A stretch of DNA of 64,000 nucleotides from Lactobacillus sp. PV034 (GTDB lineage Bacteria > Bacillota > Bacilli > Lactobacillales > Lactobacillaceae), in NCBI RefSeq assembly GCF_014522305.1, contig NZ_CP041982.1, forward strand, positions 1,520,655 through 1,584,654. The letters run 5' to 3'. The stretch's first letter is position 1. Each line of letters starts with the position of its first letter. A program made the position numbers and the translations under genes. Below, piece after piece: positions 63,444 to 64,000 of the stretch. The notes under the pieces were generated by a model, which saw only the letters and a program-made list of their open reading frames with translations, searched no databases and had not been told where the DNA came from.

Positions 63444-63809
63444 ATGAACCTTCAAATCGGACAAATAGTAAAAGGTGTGATTAATGGAGTTCAGCAGTAT
63501 GGTATTTTTGTACGATTAGATAAAAAGAATGAAGGATTATTACACATATCAGAAATAAATAAAACTAATCCATCAATCAAGTATAAAGTTGGCAAAGAAA
63601 TAAAAGTAATGATTTTAGATATTGATCCCTTTTCAAATAAGATAAGTTTATCGCAACGAGGTTTATTAACAACTGCGATAAATATCAGAAGAAAAAAGAG
63701 ACATTTTTGGACTTCAAGAAGTGTAAGAACGGGATTTGAACCGTTAAAGCAAGCCCTACCAGAAGAAATAAAAGCAGGCTTAAAAAAATACAAAAAATAT
63801 CTTGCATAA
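63444..63809 (+). CDS. S1 RNA-binding domain protein (YugI/CvfD-like)
   Basis: 121 aa. S1 domain about 3-70: GQIVKGVINGVQQYGIFVRLDKKNEGLLHISEI in the classical OB-fold pattern, with KVGKEIKVMILDID following and ISLSQR at its end. A short basic C-terminal extension (RRKKRHFWTSRSVRTGFEPLKQALP) follows. General-stress-13-like proteins associate with ribosomes or act as translational regulators. ATG preceded by GGGGAAGAG at a longer distance. No intrinsic terminator is evident behind it. Confidence 0.85.
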   Translation: MNLQIGQIVKGVINGVQQYGIFVRLDKKNEGLLHISEINKTNPSIKYKVGKEIKVMILDIDPFSNKISLSQRGLLTTAINIRRKKRHFWTSRSVRTGFEPLKQALPEEIKAGLKKYKKYLA

Positions 63810-63878
63810 GTAAAATTAATCCTGTAATATATTTATTGCTGTCAGGGATGACAGGCAGAGTTAATAAATAAAAAGCTC

Positions 63879-63975
63879 TTGCATTATTTTATAAGCTCTG
63901 TATAATAATAAACTGTTGTTAGAAAGAGAAAGGATAAATTGATCCTTGACACTATTCTAATAGCTGTGCTATAAT
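63879..63975 (+). promoter_or_regulatory. Tandem near-consensus promoters facing out of the window
   Basis: P1: TTGCAT at 63879, 16-nt spacer, TATAAT at 63901. P2: TTGACA at 63946, 18-nt spacer, TATAAT at 63970. P2 matches both hexamers perfectly. Two strong promoters in series about 70 bp apart are typical of rRNA or tRNA operons in Firmicutes. The transcribed unit is beyond the window. Confidence 0.75.
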
Positions 63976-64000
63976 TATTAAGCTTCATTTTTGAGAAGCA

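Noticed and set aside
63830..63865. Terminator after the S1-domain gene
   Set aside because: A short stem TGCTGTC/GACAGGCA exists but there is no T run behind it.

Overview
The window is a stretch of chromosome from a low-GC Gram-positive bacterium, most likely a Lactobacillus of the gasseri/johnsonii (acidophilus) group. Reasons: AT-rich intergenic DNA, lactobacillus-type neighbourhoods (divergent pepQ and ccpA, pepV, an acyl-ACP thioesterase next to a FolT-type vitamin carrier), Shine-Dalgarno sequences close to AGGAGG, CIRCE/HrcA and Rex signals at groESL and rex, and a T-box in front of alaS. Nothing marks it as plasmid or phage. Species is inferred from gene order and protein character, not from a search.

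Layout. 1-12.5 kb: potassium channel, rRNA methyltransferase, tadA, SRP RNA, then the Firmicutes order dnaX-ybaB-recR-yaaL-tmk-darA-holB-yabA-rsmI, an acyl-ACP thioesterase, folT and tsaB-rimI-tsaD. 12.5-19.5 kb: an unknown membrane protein behind a cre-like site, purA-purB behind PurBox-like repeats, a ClC transporter and an ABC-F protein (minus). 19.6-22.5 kb: rex, then groES-groEL with two CIRCE elements. 28.5-47.6 kb: housekeeping again, with mutS-mutL-ruvA-ruvB-yajC, zwf-dinB-nrnA-DEAD-box helicase, T-box/alaS, ireB-ruvX-UPF0473, cvpA-mutS2 and trxA. 47.6-64 kb: yslB, murI-rdgB, mscS, ytxG-ytxH, pepQ/ccpA, a class A PBP, pepV, a secreted GDPD protein, the yutD/yutF group, dedA, yumC and an S1 protein. 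The window ends in two tandem near-consensus promoters facing out, possibly the start of a stable-RNA operon.

The exceptional region is 22.5-28.4 kb, between groEL and mutS. It is visibly richer in A+T and in ATA/AGA codons than its neighbours and is bounded by terminators. It holds an Rgg/RopB-type peptide-sensing regulator; an inverted repeat abutting a -35 box; a 10-codon gene with a perfect AGGAGG that encodes a bare hydrophobic peptide (MIIVTLPILP); a fold-III PLP decarboxylase; a divergent fold-I PLP enzyme; a 48-codon peptide gene with a very strong ribosome binding site and a terminator directly behind it; a cysteine-free FAD oxidoreductase; and an MFS exporter. I read it as a quorum-controlled small-molecule or peptide biosynthesis locus in which the 10-mer is a leaderless signal and the 48-mer a substrate or scaffold. 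No classical RiPP enzyme (LanB/LanM, YcaO, radical SAM), protease or ABC exporter is present, so it does not fit a named class that I know. The product is unknown.
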